Shown piece after piece: positions 1 through 5,949 of a DNA stretch of 6,667 nucleotides. This DNA comes from JAUVXY01 sp964392345 (lineage in GTDB: Bacteria; Actinomycetota; Humimicrobiia; Humimicrobiales; Humimicrobiaceae). The translations under genes were made by a program, and so were the position numbers. The notes beneath the pieces were generated by a model, which made no database searches, was not told the DNA's origin, and saw nothing but the letters and a program-made list of their open reading frames with translations. How positions within the stretch are numbered: the stretch's first letter is position 1; every line of letters begins with the position of its first letter. Location of the stretch: assembly GCA_964392345.1 (NCBI GenBank), contig CAYMPQ010000077.1:1-6667 (forward strand). Direction: 5' to 3'.

Positions 1-65
1 TTTAAGCCTTCTGTTGAGAAACCTTCCATAAATCCTGCTACAAATCCAATTTTTAGCTTATGCAT
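1..65 (-). CDS. 5' end of an unidentified protein-coding gene (runs off the window)
   Basis: Only the first 21 codons are visible; the protein begins MHKLKIGFVAGFMEGF. The ATG at 65-63 is preceded, after four bases, by a near-perfect AGAGGAGG ribosome binding site at 70-77, the strongest in the window, which makes the start convincing. The opening (polar residues, then a hydrophobic KIGFVAGF run) looks like the first beta strand of a cytosolic alpha/beta protein, not a signal peptide. It lies 48 bases downstream of the small ORF ending at 114, on the same strand and with no terminator between, so it is probably co-transcribed with the aminotransferase. Too little remains to name a family; a sugar isomerase or other alpha/beta enzyme would suit the neighbourhood, but that is a guess. 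Confidence 0.75.
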   Translation of the reverse strand, partial: MHKLKIGFVAGFMEGFSTEGL

Positions 66-113
66 GATGCCTCCTCTTTTTTATAACTATTTGATTTTTT
101 TATATTAATCTTT

Positions 114-254
114 TTATAAAATGCTAAATTTACTTTTCAGAAAATCAATGTCAACTTTTTCAAGTTCATTTACAAAATCTATTGCGCTAACAGTATCATT
201 ATAAAACTTATGTCCACTTACACAACCGCAGTTTTCATTAAAATCTTTATCCAT
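114..254 (-). CDS. Small hypothetical protein (46 aa) overlapping the aminotransferase 3' end
   Basis: An open frame of 46 codons begins with ATG at 254-252 and ends with TAA at 116-114. Its first eight bases, ATGGATAA, overlap the last codons and stop of the aminotransferase, an arrangement typical of translational coupling. A weak purine-rich stretch (AGAAGAAG), inside the aminotransferase gene, lies upstream of the ATG. The protein starts MDKDFNENCGCVSGHKF; it has a Cys-Gly-Cys pair at residues 9-11 and His15, then an acidic and hydrophobic half (roughly residues 20-46) that could form a helix. It has no signal peptide or membrane segment. I do not recognise a family. The overlap and the lack of another explanation for the 181 bases between its large neighbours support it; its short length and weak ribosome binding site argue caution. 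Confidence 0.5.
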   Translation of the reverse strand: MDKDFNENCGCVSGHKFYNDTVSAIDFVNELEKVDIDFLKSKFSIL

Positions 255-1599
255 ACACTTCTTCTAAGGTAGCAGCAAACCTTTCTAATATAGCATCTGC
301 CTGTGCTTTTGTTGTAATGAGCGGTGGCTTTATTTTTAAAACATTTTTTCCCTTGCCTGTTCCACCCACACCAAATATAATGCCGTTTTTAAATCCAATC
401 TTTCTTAAGGCAGTACATCCATCATAGTCAGGTTTTCTTGTCTCTGGATCTTTTATCATATCCAGTCCTATATGGAACCCTAATGCTCTTATCTCTCCTA
501 TCTGGGGGTACTCTTTTTGAAGTACTGTAAGTTCTTCCTTTAGATACCCGCCTACATCTTTTACATTATCCAGTATTTTATCTCTTTCTATTATCTCTAT
601 CTGTTTTAATGCAGCTACCTGGGATACCTGGTTATTCCCAAATGTGTGAAGATCTATGCCATTCATTTCTACTCCTTTTATATCATCTGAAATAACCGCT
701 GCATTAATGGGATATCCTGAGCCCATTGATTTTCCCAATACCATTATATCCGGGGTAATTCCATAATAGTTAGCTGCAGACCATTCACCAATCCGGCCAA
801 ATGCTGTTTGTATACAATCCCAGATTAAGATAATTCCATGTTTTGTACATATATTCTTTACTCCGGCAAGATAGTTTTTGGAAAATATCACCTGACCCCC
901 GCTGGCTTGCAGGGGTTCCATTACCATTGCACATACAGGACCTGTTGACCCGTATTTTATCTGCATCTCCAGAGCCTCAAGACATTTCCTGTCAACCTCA
1001 TCTCTATCATCACGATCTGAGACTTCAAAATATGGTCGGTAGTAATAAGGTGCCGGCACTCTTATAAAATTTTGGGCAAAGTGAGCAAGCGTTGCTCCTC
1101 CTAAATATTTGTCATACGCAAACGTTCCTGTGAGAGATGCTCCAGTAGTCATAAACGATGTGCCATGATATCCACCATAAAGAGATATAAAGTTATGAGC
1201 ATCCGGTCTATTTATTATTGCTATTTTAAGCGCTGCCTCTATGGAGGCGCCTCCGCCTATAGTAAACAGCACCCTGTTCATCTTTTTTGGCAATATTTCT
1301 GCTATTCTTTTTGCCAACAGGTATCTGGGAACAGTGTAGAAACCAGTATGGAAGTGATTTGATAGTTCAATTTGTTCTTTTACAACCTGATTTATTTCTG
1401 GGTGGGCAAACCCAAGATGAAGCGCCCATGATTGTGAGGTACAATCAATATATTTGTTTCCATCTATATCGTAAACATATATATTTTCACCTCTTACTAA
1501 ATTTACTCCCGGGGTCCCTCCACCAAGCATAAGATATGGTTCATAGGTAGGTATGTCTTCTTTTTTAAAATCCAGGATTTTTTTAATTAGTGGATCCAT
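247..1599 (-). CDS. Class III PLP-dependent aminotransferase, substrate unknown
   Basis: A 450-residue, full-length member of the fold-type I, class III aminotransferases (the GabT/ArgD/AGXT2 group), cytosolic enzymes that move an amino group between an amine or amino acid and a keto acid. Seen in the sequence: Lys290 in LGKSMGSGYP, the expected Schiff-base lysine; Asp261 in WDCIQTAFGR, expected to bind the pyridine nitrogen; a YHG segment at 144-146; Glu228-Pro in MEPLQASGG; and TFGNN at 319-323. The cofactor-phosphate loop, usually SG(T/S/A)EANEAA, reads GGGASIEAA at 115-123, and the usual Asp-Glu pair is Asp261-Cys262, so this is a divergent member. The ATG at 1599 has AAGGAG nine bases upstream. 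It has its own promoter about 110 bases upstream and overlaps the small ORF at its end. A 2-oxo or semialdehyde acceptor is likely, but the substrate cannot be read from sequence. Confidence 0.9.
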   Translation of the reverse strand: MDPLIKKILDFKKEDIPTYEPYLMLGGGTPGVNLVRGENIYVYDIDGNKYIDCTSQSWALHLGFAHPEINQVVKEQIELSNHFHTGFYTVPRYLLAKRIAEILPKKMNRVLFTIGGGASIEAALKIAIINRPDAHNFISLYGGYHGTSFMTTGASLTGTFAYDKYLGGATLAHFAQNFIRVPAPYYYRPYFEVSDRDDRDEVDRKCLEALEMQIKYGSTGPVCAMVMEPLQASGGQVIFSKNYLAGVKNICTKHGIILIWDCIQTAFGRIGEWSAANYYGITPDIMVLGKSMGSGYPINAAVISDDIKGVEMNGIDLHTFGNNQVSQVAALKQIEIIERDKILDNVKDVGGYLKEELTVLQKEYPQIGEIRALGFHIGLDMIKDPETRKPDYDGCTALRKIGFKNGIIFGVGGTGKGKNVLKIKPPLITTKAQADAILERFAATLEEVYG

Positions 1600-1651
1600 C
1601 TTTTGTTTCTCCTTTACTTGTCTTAATTATGCGGCAATAAATTAGTGTCTT

Positions 1652-1671
1652 CCAGTAATTATTTACAGTGG
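1652..1671 (-). other. Possible small hairpin in the aminotransferase leader
   Basis: In the predicted transcript, CCA-CT-GTAA and TTACTGG can pair around an ATAA loop, giving seven base pairs interrupted by a two-base bulge. It lies in the untranslated leader of roughly 108 bases, about 50 bases before the aminotransferase start. It is AU-rich, has no T-run and matches no riboswitch class I recognise, so a regulatory role is only a possibility. Confidence 0.25.
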
Positions 1672-1690
1672 TTCGAATATTGTTCCTTTG

Positions 1691-1728
1691 TGAACTATTA
1701 TGAATTAATTGCTATCTTAATGAACTAT
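1691..1728. repeat. Helically phased TGAAYTA repeats over the promoter
   Basis: On the plus strand TGAACTAT occurs at 1691-1698 and again at 1721-1728, exactly 30 bases apart, with a related TGAATTAAT at 1701-1709. All three begin at multiples of ten bases and so face the same side of the helix. The copy at 1721 sits in the spacer between -35 and -10; the other two lie near and just past the expected transcription start. That placement would suit an operator where a bound protein blocks RNA polymerase. GTTC/GAAC half-sites at 1682-1685 and 1692-1695 add a short inverted repeat. The motif is AT-rich, so chance similarity is possible. Confidence 0.4.
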
Positions 1729-1742
1729 AACTATTTTGTCAA
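1714..1742 (-). promoter_or_regulatory. Sigma-70-type promoter for the aminotransferase gene
   Basis: Read on the minus strand, a perfect -35 TTGACA (1742-1737) is followed after an ideal 17 bases by TAAGAT (1719-1714), matching the -10 consensus at four of six positions including the first two and last. Transcription would begin near 1707 and give a leader of roughly 108 bases before the start at 1599. It lies in the only long gap between genes, as expected if the aminotransferase group is transcribed separately from the sugar genes upstream. No terminator is visible before it, so some read-through is also likely. Confidence 0.7.
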
Positions 1743-1748
1743 ACATTT

Positions 1749-1761
1749 TTTACATTGTAAA
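1749..1761. promoter_or_regulatory. Perfect 13-base palindrome upstream of the -35 (candidate operator)
   Basis: TTTACATTGTAAA has perfect six-base arms, TTTACA and TGTAAA, around a single central base. Its centre lies 13 bases upstream of the -35 box, near -48 relative to the expected start, a typical place for an activator dimer to touch RNA polymerase. The TGTAAA arm is the kind of half-site used by many dimeric regulators, but no regulator gene is in the window and the family cannot be named. It could also form by chance in AT-rich DNA. Confidence 0.4.
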
Positions 1762-1804
1762 GAAATCATTTGAATAAGTTAGAGGATTTATTGAGGAGTT
1801 GTAT

Positions 1805-2986
1805 TTATCCCTTAAATTCGCCAATTATACTATTTAATTTCTTTCTATAATATGAAAAATTTTTCCAGGTACAATCCTGTGAAACGAAGTGATCAATATG
1901 AGGAATATATCTGCCTTTTTTTAGCATTTCCTTTACAATTTCCAATTCTTTATCTATTTTCTCCCCGGTAGAATCAGCAAACAGCACTCTTTTGTCAATG
2001 CCGCCCATTATCTGAAAATCAGGGAATGCTTCCCTGATTCTAATCAGATCATTTCCAGCAGCTCTCTCAAAAGGATACATTCCTGTAACGCCAGTCTCCA
2101 CAATTAGCGGTATTAAATCTTCAACATATCCATCGCTGTCCGTTAAAATAATGTCAACTCCAACATCTTTAGCAAAACTTACCATAGCTTTATATTTTGG
2201 AGTTAAAAATTCTCTAAAATGCTGGGGTGAGATAAGAGAGCCGCCTTTCCCTGCCATGTCTTCCCAGATAAGAATACAGTCTACTTTTACGTCTTTTATA
2301 ATCCTTGCGTAATATGCCATCAAAAAATTTAAAAAGGTGTCACAAATATCATGGATAAGTTTAGGATCATCGTATAGCACCATCATATATGTGGTAAGAC
2401 CCATTATCTGCCTTGGAAATCCCAAAAATCCCCCATTGGTGCCGCCAAGTCTTATTGGAAAATCCCTATTTCTTAGCCCACTGGAAAGAGTATCCCAGTT
2501 AGGAGGAAGCCTTTTTTCTATAGTGTCCTGGCTATAATATTGCTTGTACCGGTCCCAACTTTCCCAATCCTTAACAGGCTGGTCAATCTCCATAGGAAGC
2601 GAAGTTATATGAATATCATTTTTACAAGTTACTCCATAAGAGTCTTTATATATAATGTGGGTATCTGTTTTTTCAATTACTCTCTCAGGAAACATTGGGC
2701 TGTAGTCTATCGGAAATTTTGTTAGGTACTGATCCAGTCCAAAAACAGGCGCGACATTTACATCACCCTCTTTTTCCATTTTATGGTAAATATTTTTGTT
2801 TGCCATAATTGCCACACCATCTGAGATATTGTCAGGCACAGGGGCAATTACGGGAAGCCCTTCAGAAAACCATCGCCTTATTGTTCCGGCCCAGTACCCA
2901 AATTCAACCTTTGGAATTTCAATATTTTTATCATAGCATCCGTCTTCCATTCTCATTACCGATAAAAACTTCTCCTGCGAGTTCAT
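1805..2986 (-). CDS. URO-D-family protein, probable corrinoid-linked methyltransferase
   Basis: A 393-residue protein of the uroporphyrinogen decarboxylase (URO-D) superfamily, which besides the haem enzyme includes methyltransferases such as MtaA, MtbA and CmuA that work with corrinoid proteins. Visible landmarks are LGGTNGGFLGFPRQIMG (180-196), LIWEDMAGKGG (239-249), TDSDG (282-286), PFERAAGND (305-313), MGGIDKR (327-333) and IPHIDH (361-366). These match the large URO-D-like group of anaerobes, where acidic residues and the late His probably bind metal. The His-x-Cys zinc motif of MtaA/MtbA is absent. A gene for haem synthesis is unlikely given this divergence and the rhamnose-type genes alongside. 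The start at 2986 is fixed by GGAGG four bases upstream; Met11 and Met13 have no comparable site. It begins 41 bases after rhaM and is the last gene of the group. The substrate, perhaps a methoxylated sugar, is inferred. Confidence 0.8.
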   Translation of the reverse strand: MNSQEKFLSVMRMEDGCYDKNIEIPKVEFGYWAGTIRRWFSEGLPVIAPVPDNISDGVAIMANKNIYHKMEKEGDVNVAPVFGLDQYLTKFPIDYSPMFPERVIEKTDTHIIYKDSYGVTCKNDIHITSLPMEIDQPVKDWESWDRYKQYYSQDTIEKRLPPNWDTLSSGLRNRDFPIRLGGTNGGFLGFPRQIMGLTTYMMVLYDDPKLIHDICDTFLNFLMAYYARIIKDVKVDCILIWEDMAGKGGSLISPQHFREFLTPKYKAMVSFAKDVGVDIILTDSDGYVEDLIPLIVETGVTGMYPFERAAGNDLIRIREAFPDFQIMGGIDKRVLFADSTGEKIDKELEIVKEMLKKGRYIPHIDHFVSQDCTWKNFSYYRKKLNSIIGEFKG

Positions 2987-3027
2987 ACAACCTCCATAAA
3001 AACTATAAAATCACATTTGTTGCTTTT

Positions 3028-3351
3028 CTAATCAATGTGAAAAACTTCTTCCAGCATTTCCGTTTCAGGACCAAGTATTGATTTATCTTCTTTTACGAAA
3101 TATTTATCCATATATTTTTGCCATCTTTCATTAACCTCAAGTTTGGAAAGCTTTTCCATCTGCTTTTTAAAATCTCCTTCTACTTCAAGATAAGCAAAAA
3201 GAGTTCCGTCTTTTCTAAAATATATGGAATAATTATGCATCCCACAATCATTAATCGCTTTAGCCATCTCAGGCCATATCTCATCATGTGCCTTTTTGTA
3301 CTCGTCCTTTAGCTCAGGCTTTATCTTAAAGGTAAAACCAACTCTTTGCAT
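3028..3351 (-). CDS. rhaM: L-rhamnose mutarotase
   Basis: A 107-residue protein, the usual length for the RhaM family (about 104 in E. coli), which interconverts the alpha and beta anomers of L-rhamnose so that the isomerase receives the form it uses. The small ferredoxin-like fold is recognisable from start to end: a first strand RVGFTFKIKPE, then AHDEIWPEM (21-29) with His22 at the position of the catalytic His, GMHNYSIYF (37-45) with Tyr41, NERWQKYM (74-81), and the family's closing EEVFHID. An AAGGAG ribosome binding site lies six bases before the ATG. It lies 52 bases after the isomerase gene and 41 before the URO-D gene. Mutarotases of this family may also act on related 6-deoxysugars, so the exact natural sugar is less sure than the fold. 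Confidence 0.92.
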   Translation of the reverse strand: MQRVGFTFKIKPELKDEYKKAHDEIWPEMAKAINDCGMHNYSIYFRKDGTLFAYLEVEGDFKKQMEKLSKLEVNERWQKYMDKYFVKEDKSILGPETEMLEEVFHID

Positions 3352-3403
3352 GGCATGCTCCTTTTTTAAATTACGATATTAAATTCTTAAAATAAATTAA
3401 AAT

Positions 3404-4381
3404 CTAAAGCAGCAAATCCATAATCATATCCATATTATCAGCAAATTTGTACCCTCTCATATTGTTATCTATTTCCTCAGAATGTTTGGAGAGCTTATCG
3501 GCTAATTCCTTAAACTTCCATACAAGTTTTACTGCTAAATTAAGTGATTTTTCCCTGTCGTCTCTTCCAGCAATAATATCAACTGATGACCAGCCTTTAA
3601 AACCAGTTTTATTTAAATAATAAAAAAATTCTAACAGCTCCCAGAAATTAACAGTCCCAAATATCATATCCGGGTCAGAATCCTTATAATTTTCATTCAA
3701 GTGAATTTGAACCATCCTGTCATGTGCATCCAAAAGCATAAGAGATTCCGCTAAATTTTCCTGGGCCATCAGTGCATGGCCAACATCTAAGGCTGCTCCA
3801 ATATTATCAAGGCCAACATCATTTATTAATGCCAGTGCCTTTCCAGTATTTGAAACATATTGCTTCTGTCTTGGATCTTTTGATTTTGCTTCAAGCGCAA
3901 TTTTTACGCTTGTATCATATTCTCCAATTTCCCTGATTGTCTCTACCATATTTTTCCACCCATCCCTGTAATTAGCCTGAAATGGGTAATCAAATCCATC
4001 ATGAGCTGGCCACAATAGTATGCTGTCAGCATCTACTGCTTTAGCAAAATCTATACCCTCTTTAAAAAGCTTTACTGCCTCTTTTCTGATATTTGTTTCA
4101 GTAGTGCTGTAAGCACCGTGTTTCCACTTCCTATCGCCCCATCCTTCAACTGCTATGTTCGACACTTTCAAGCCAAAATTATCAAGTTTTTTTACTAATT
4201 TATCAGGATCTGATGGTAGTGGTGCTGTTGGATAAAAAACAAAGAGTCCGGCCAGCCCTTCAATTTTTGACATTATCTCCAGCTTTTTATCCACATCCAT
4301 ATCATCATAGTAACCGCCAGGCACATATCTTTCTGCATAAGATCCCAGGCACCAAAGGTGCGCGTCTACGTTAAGTTTCAT
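3404..4381 (-). CDS. TIM-barrel sugar isomerase, L-rhamnose-isomerase-like
   Basis: A 325-residue protein of the xylose-isomerase-like TIM-barrel superfamily. Metal-site segments can be read in order: EAK at 164-166, DVGH at 199-202, His227 in QIHLNEN, acidic residues 234, 236 and 238, and Asp268 in SSVDII. A Glu-x-Lys, Asp-x-x-His, His and Asp series followed by an Asp-x-Asp pair is the arrangement I know from L-rhamnose isomerases, which bind two metal ions. LLWPAHDGFDYPFQ (122-135) resembles the substrate loop of xylose and rhamnose isomerases. It is about 100 residues shorter than the classical enzymes. Lying between a rhamnulokinase-like kinase and rhaM, it most likely converts L-rhamnose or a close 6-deoxysugar to its ketose. 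An epimerase of the tagatose-3-epimerase type is the main alternative. Its AAGGAAGGGG ribosome binding site precedes the ATG; the kinase stop is 34 bases upstream. Confidence 0.8.
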   Translation of the reverse strand: MKLNVDAHLWCLGSYAERYVPGGYYDDMDVDKKLEIMSKIEGLAGLFVFYPTAPLPSDPDKLVKKLDNFGLKVSNIAVEGWGDRKWKHGAYSTTETNIRKEAVKLFKEGIDFAKAVDADSILLWPAHDGFDYPFQANYRDGWKNMVETIREIGEYDTSVKIALEAKSKDPRQKQYVSNTGKALALINDVGLDNIGAALDVGHALMAQENLAESLMLLDAHDRMVQIHLNENYKDSDPDMIFGTVNFWELLEFFYYLNKTGFKGWSSVDIIAGRDDREKSLNLAVKLVWKFKELADKLSKHSEEIDNNMRGYKFADNMDMIMDLLL

Positions 4382-4415
4382 TAGTTCCCCTTCCTTATTT
4401 TAAATTTAACTTTTC

Positions 4416-5897
4416 CTATAATATTTTTAAGTATCTGCTATATACCTCATCCCACCTATTTTTATCTTTTGGCTCATAGATTATAACTTTAGATGAAGAA
4501 AGAGATATCTTCCTTCCTTCTTCCAAAGATTTTATTTCTCCAGTACCTTTTAACTGCATAATGAGATTTCCGACAGAAGTGGTTTCAATAGGACCTGCAG
4601 CAACCGTGATGTCTGCTGCATCTGCAGTCCACTGGCAAAGCAGCCTGTTTTGGATTCCCCCTCCTACGAGATGAAGAAGATCCACTTTTTTGCCAGATAG
4701 CTTTTCAAGTTTATATAAATCATGCCTGAACCTCATTGCAAGGCTCTCATATATACATCTTGAAATTTCACCTATTCCTTCTGGAATTTTCTGCCCCTTA
4801 TCTTTACAGTAGTTCTGCAGTACTCCCGGCATATCCACTTGTGGCTTTGAAAATACAAGATCATCTACATCTATAAATGATTTAAATGCTGCAGCCGAAA
4901 AAGATAGCTTGACTATATCGTCCCAAGATATGTCGCTGCCTTTATCTTTAATCCAACGCTCCCTGCACTGCTGTATTATCCACAGACCAGTTATGTTTTT
5001 AACAAATAAGTTCAGCCCTTCTGCCCCGCCTTCATTTGAGAAACCTGCCTCAAGGGACTCGTTATTAATTATAGGGGTTTCTGTCTCAAGGCCAAGTATG
5101 CACCATGTTCCCATACTTATAAATGCCCAATTTTTTTCTTTACCTGACACAGGTATCCCGGCAACTGCTGAAGGTGTATCATGCGTTACAGGAGCTATAA
5201 CCGGCATGGTTTCTATTTCTAATTCAGCACACACATTGCTGGATATATTGCCAATCTTTTCCCCGGGCATTATAATCTCTGGAAATATGTCCTTTGGAAG
5301 GCCAAGCTTTTCAAATATGCTGTCTTCCAGTTTATTCTCCTTCTGATTGAACATAATAGTTGTAGTTAATCTGGTATATTCATTATAGGTTTTACCTGTT
5401 AAAAGATAGTTAAAAATGTCAGGAATGGTTAAAAATATATTGCCATTTACAAATTCCGTAGCCTTCTGCAATTTTAGCGAATACAAATGGAACAGGTCAA
5501 AAATAGGACTGACCATAGCACCAGTTAATTTAAATAATTCCTCTCTGGAAATAATCTTAAATAAGCTGGCAGAATCGATGCTCCTTTTTTCATCCCGATA
5601 GTGGACAGGATTTGAGATAAGCTTTCCACTTTTATCAATAAGACCGAAATCAGCACCCCAGGTGTCAATACCCATAGAAGTAATATTTTTATATTTTTTT
5701 ACCGAAGATTGAATCCCAATTTTTAACTCTGAATAAAGCCTGAGAATATCCCAGTAAAGCGTGCCTGCTACGTACACTGGTCTATTGTCAAATCTATGAG
5801 TTGTTTCCAAATCAAATTTTTGGCCATCAAATCTGGCTACTGCCGCCCTTCCATTACTTGCGCCAAAGTCAAAAATAAGGTAATTTTTATATGCCAT
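4416..5897 (-). CDS. Rhamnulokinase-type FGGY carbohydrate kinase
   Basis: A full-length (493 residues; E. coli RhaB is about 489) ATP-dependent sugar kinase of the FGGY family, expected to phosphorylate L-rhamnulose or a similar ketose at C1. Family marks: FDFGASNGRAAVARFDG (9-25), phosphate loop 1; IDTWGADFGLID (77-88) and NPVHYRD (96-102), strongly rhamnulokinase-like; VTHDTPSAVAG (237-247) with Asp240 as the likely catalytic base; SMGTWC (261-266), phosphate loop 2; and VGGGIQNRLLCQWTADA (411-427), the adenosine-binding motif. The segment after TG at 125-126 lacks the usual Asn-Thr-x-x-Gln-Leu of RhaB and has Phe-Asp-x-x-His-Leu (133-138), which may alter sugar choice. For that reason I do not assign the name rhaB outright. 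GGGAG lies six bases before the ATG. It follows the corrinoid protein gene by 52 bases and precedes the isomerase. Confidence 0.88.
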   Translation of the reverse strand: MAYKNYLIFDFGASNGRAAVARFDGQKFDLETTHRFDNRPVYVAGTLYWDILRLYSELKIGIQSSVKKYKNITSMGIDTWGADFGLIDKSGKLISNPVHYRDEKRSIDSASLFKIISREELFKLTGAMVSPIFDLFHLYSLKLQKATEFVNGNIFLTIPDIFNYLLTGKTYNEYTRLTTTIMFNQKENKLEDSIFEKLGLPKDIFPEIIMPGEKIGNISSNVCAELEIETMPVIAPVTHDTPSAVAGIPVSGKEKNWAFISMGTWCILGLETETPIINNESLEAGFSNEGGAEGLNLFVKNITGLWIIQQCRERWIKDKGSDISWDDIVKLSFSAAAFKSFIDVDDLVFSKPQVDMPGVLQNYCKDKGQKIPEGIGEISRCIYESLAMRFRHDLYKLEKLSGKKVDLLHLVGGGIQNRLLCQWTADAADITVAAGPIETTSVGNLIMQLKGTGEIKSLEEGRKISLSSSKVIIYEPKDKNRWDEVYSRYLKIL

Positions 5898-5949
5898 AAC
5901 TATCTCCCAACAGTAAAAATTACTTCTTTGCTATTTTAAATTGTCCAAG

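Noticed and set aside
843..1532. Three plus-strand open frames opposite the aminotransferase
   Set aside because: They overlap one another in different frames, are antisense to a complete conserved enzyme and lack family features.
1600..1707. Riboswitch (for example cobalamin) in the aminotransferase leader
   Set aside because: The leader is only about 108 bases, AT-rich and lacks a B12-box-like or other conserved riboswitch core that I can recognise.
1762..1804. Possible terminator after the URO-D gene
   Set aside because: No GC-rich hairpin followed by a T-run is present on the minus strand, so no terminator is called.
1805..2986. True uroporphyrinogen decarboxylase (hemE)
   Set aside because: The sequence follows the divergent URO-D-like group of anaerobes and sits among sugar genes with no haem synthesis neighbours.
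2337..3312. Four plus-strand open frames opposite the URO-D and rhaM genes
   Set aside because: All are short and antisense to genes with clear motifs and good ribosome binding sites; one even bridges the gap between the two real genes.
4909..5346. Plus-strand open frame of 145 codons
   Set aside because: It lies entirely antisense to the kinase, whose motifs are intact; the translation has no recognisable domain and is a shadow of the real gene's codon bias.
5912..5924. AGTAA/TTACT inverted repeat between the corrinoid and kinase genes
   Set aside because: Only five AT-rich base pairs with a three-base loop and no T-run downstream; too weak for a terminator or processing site.
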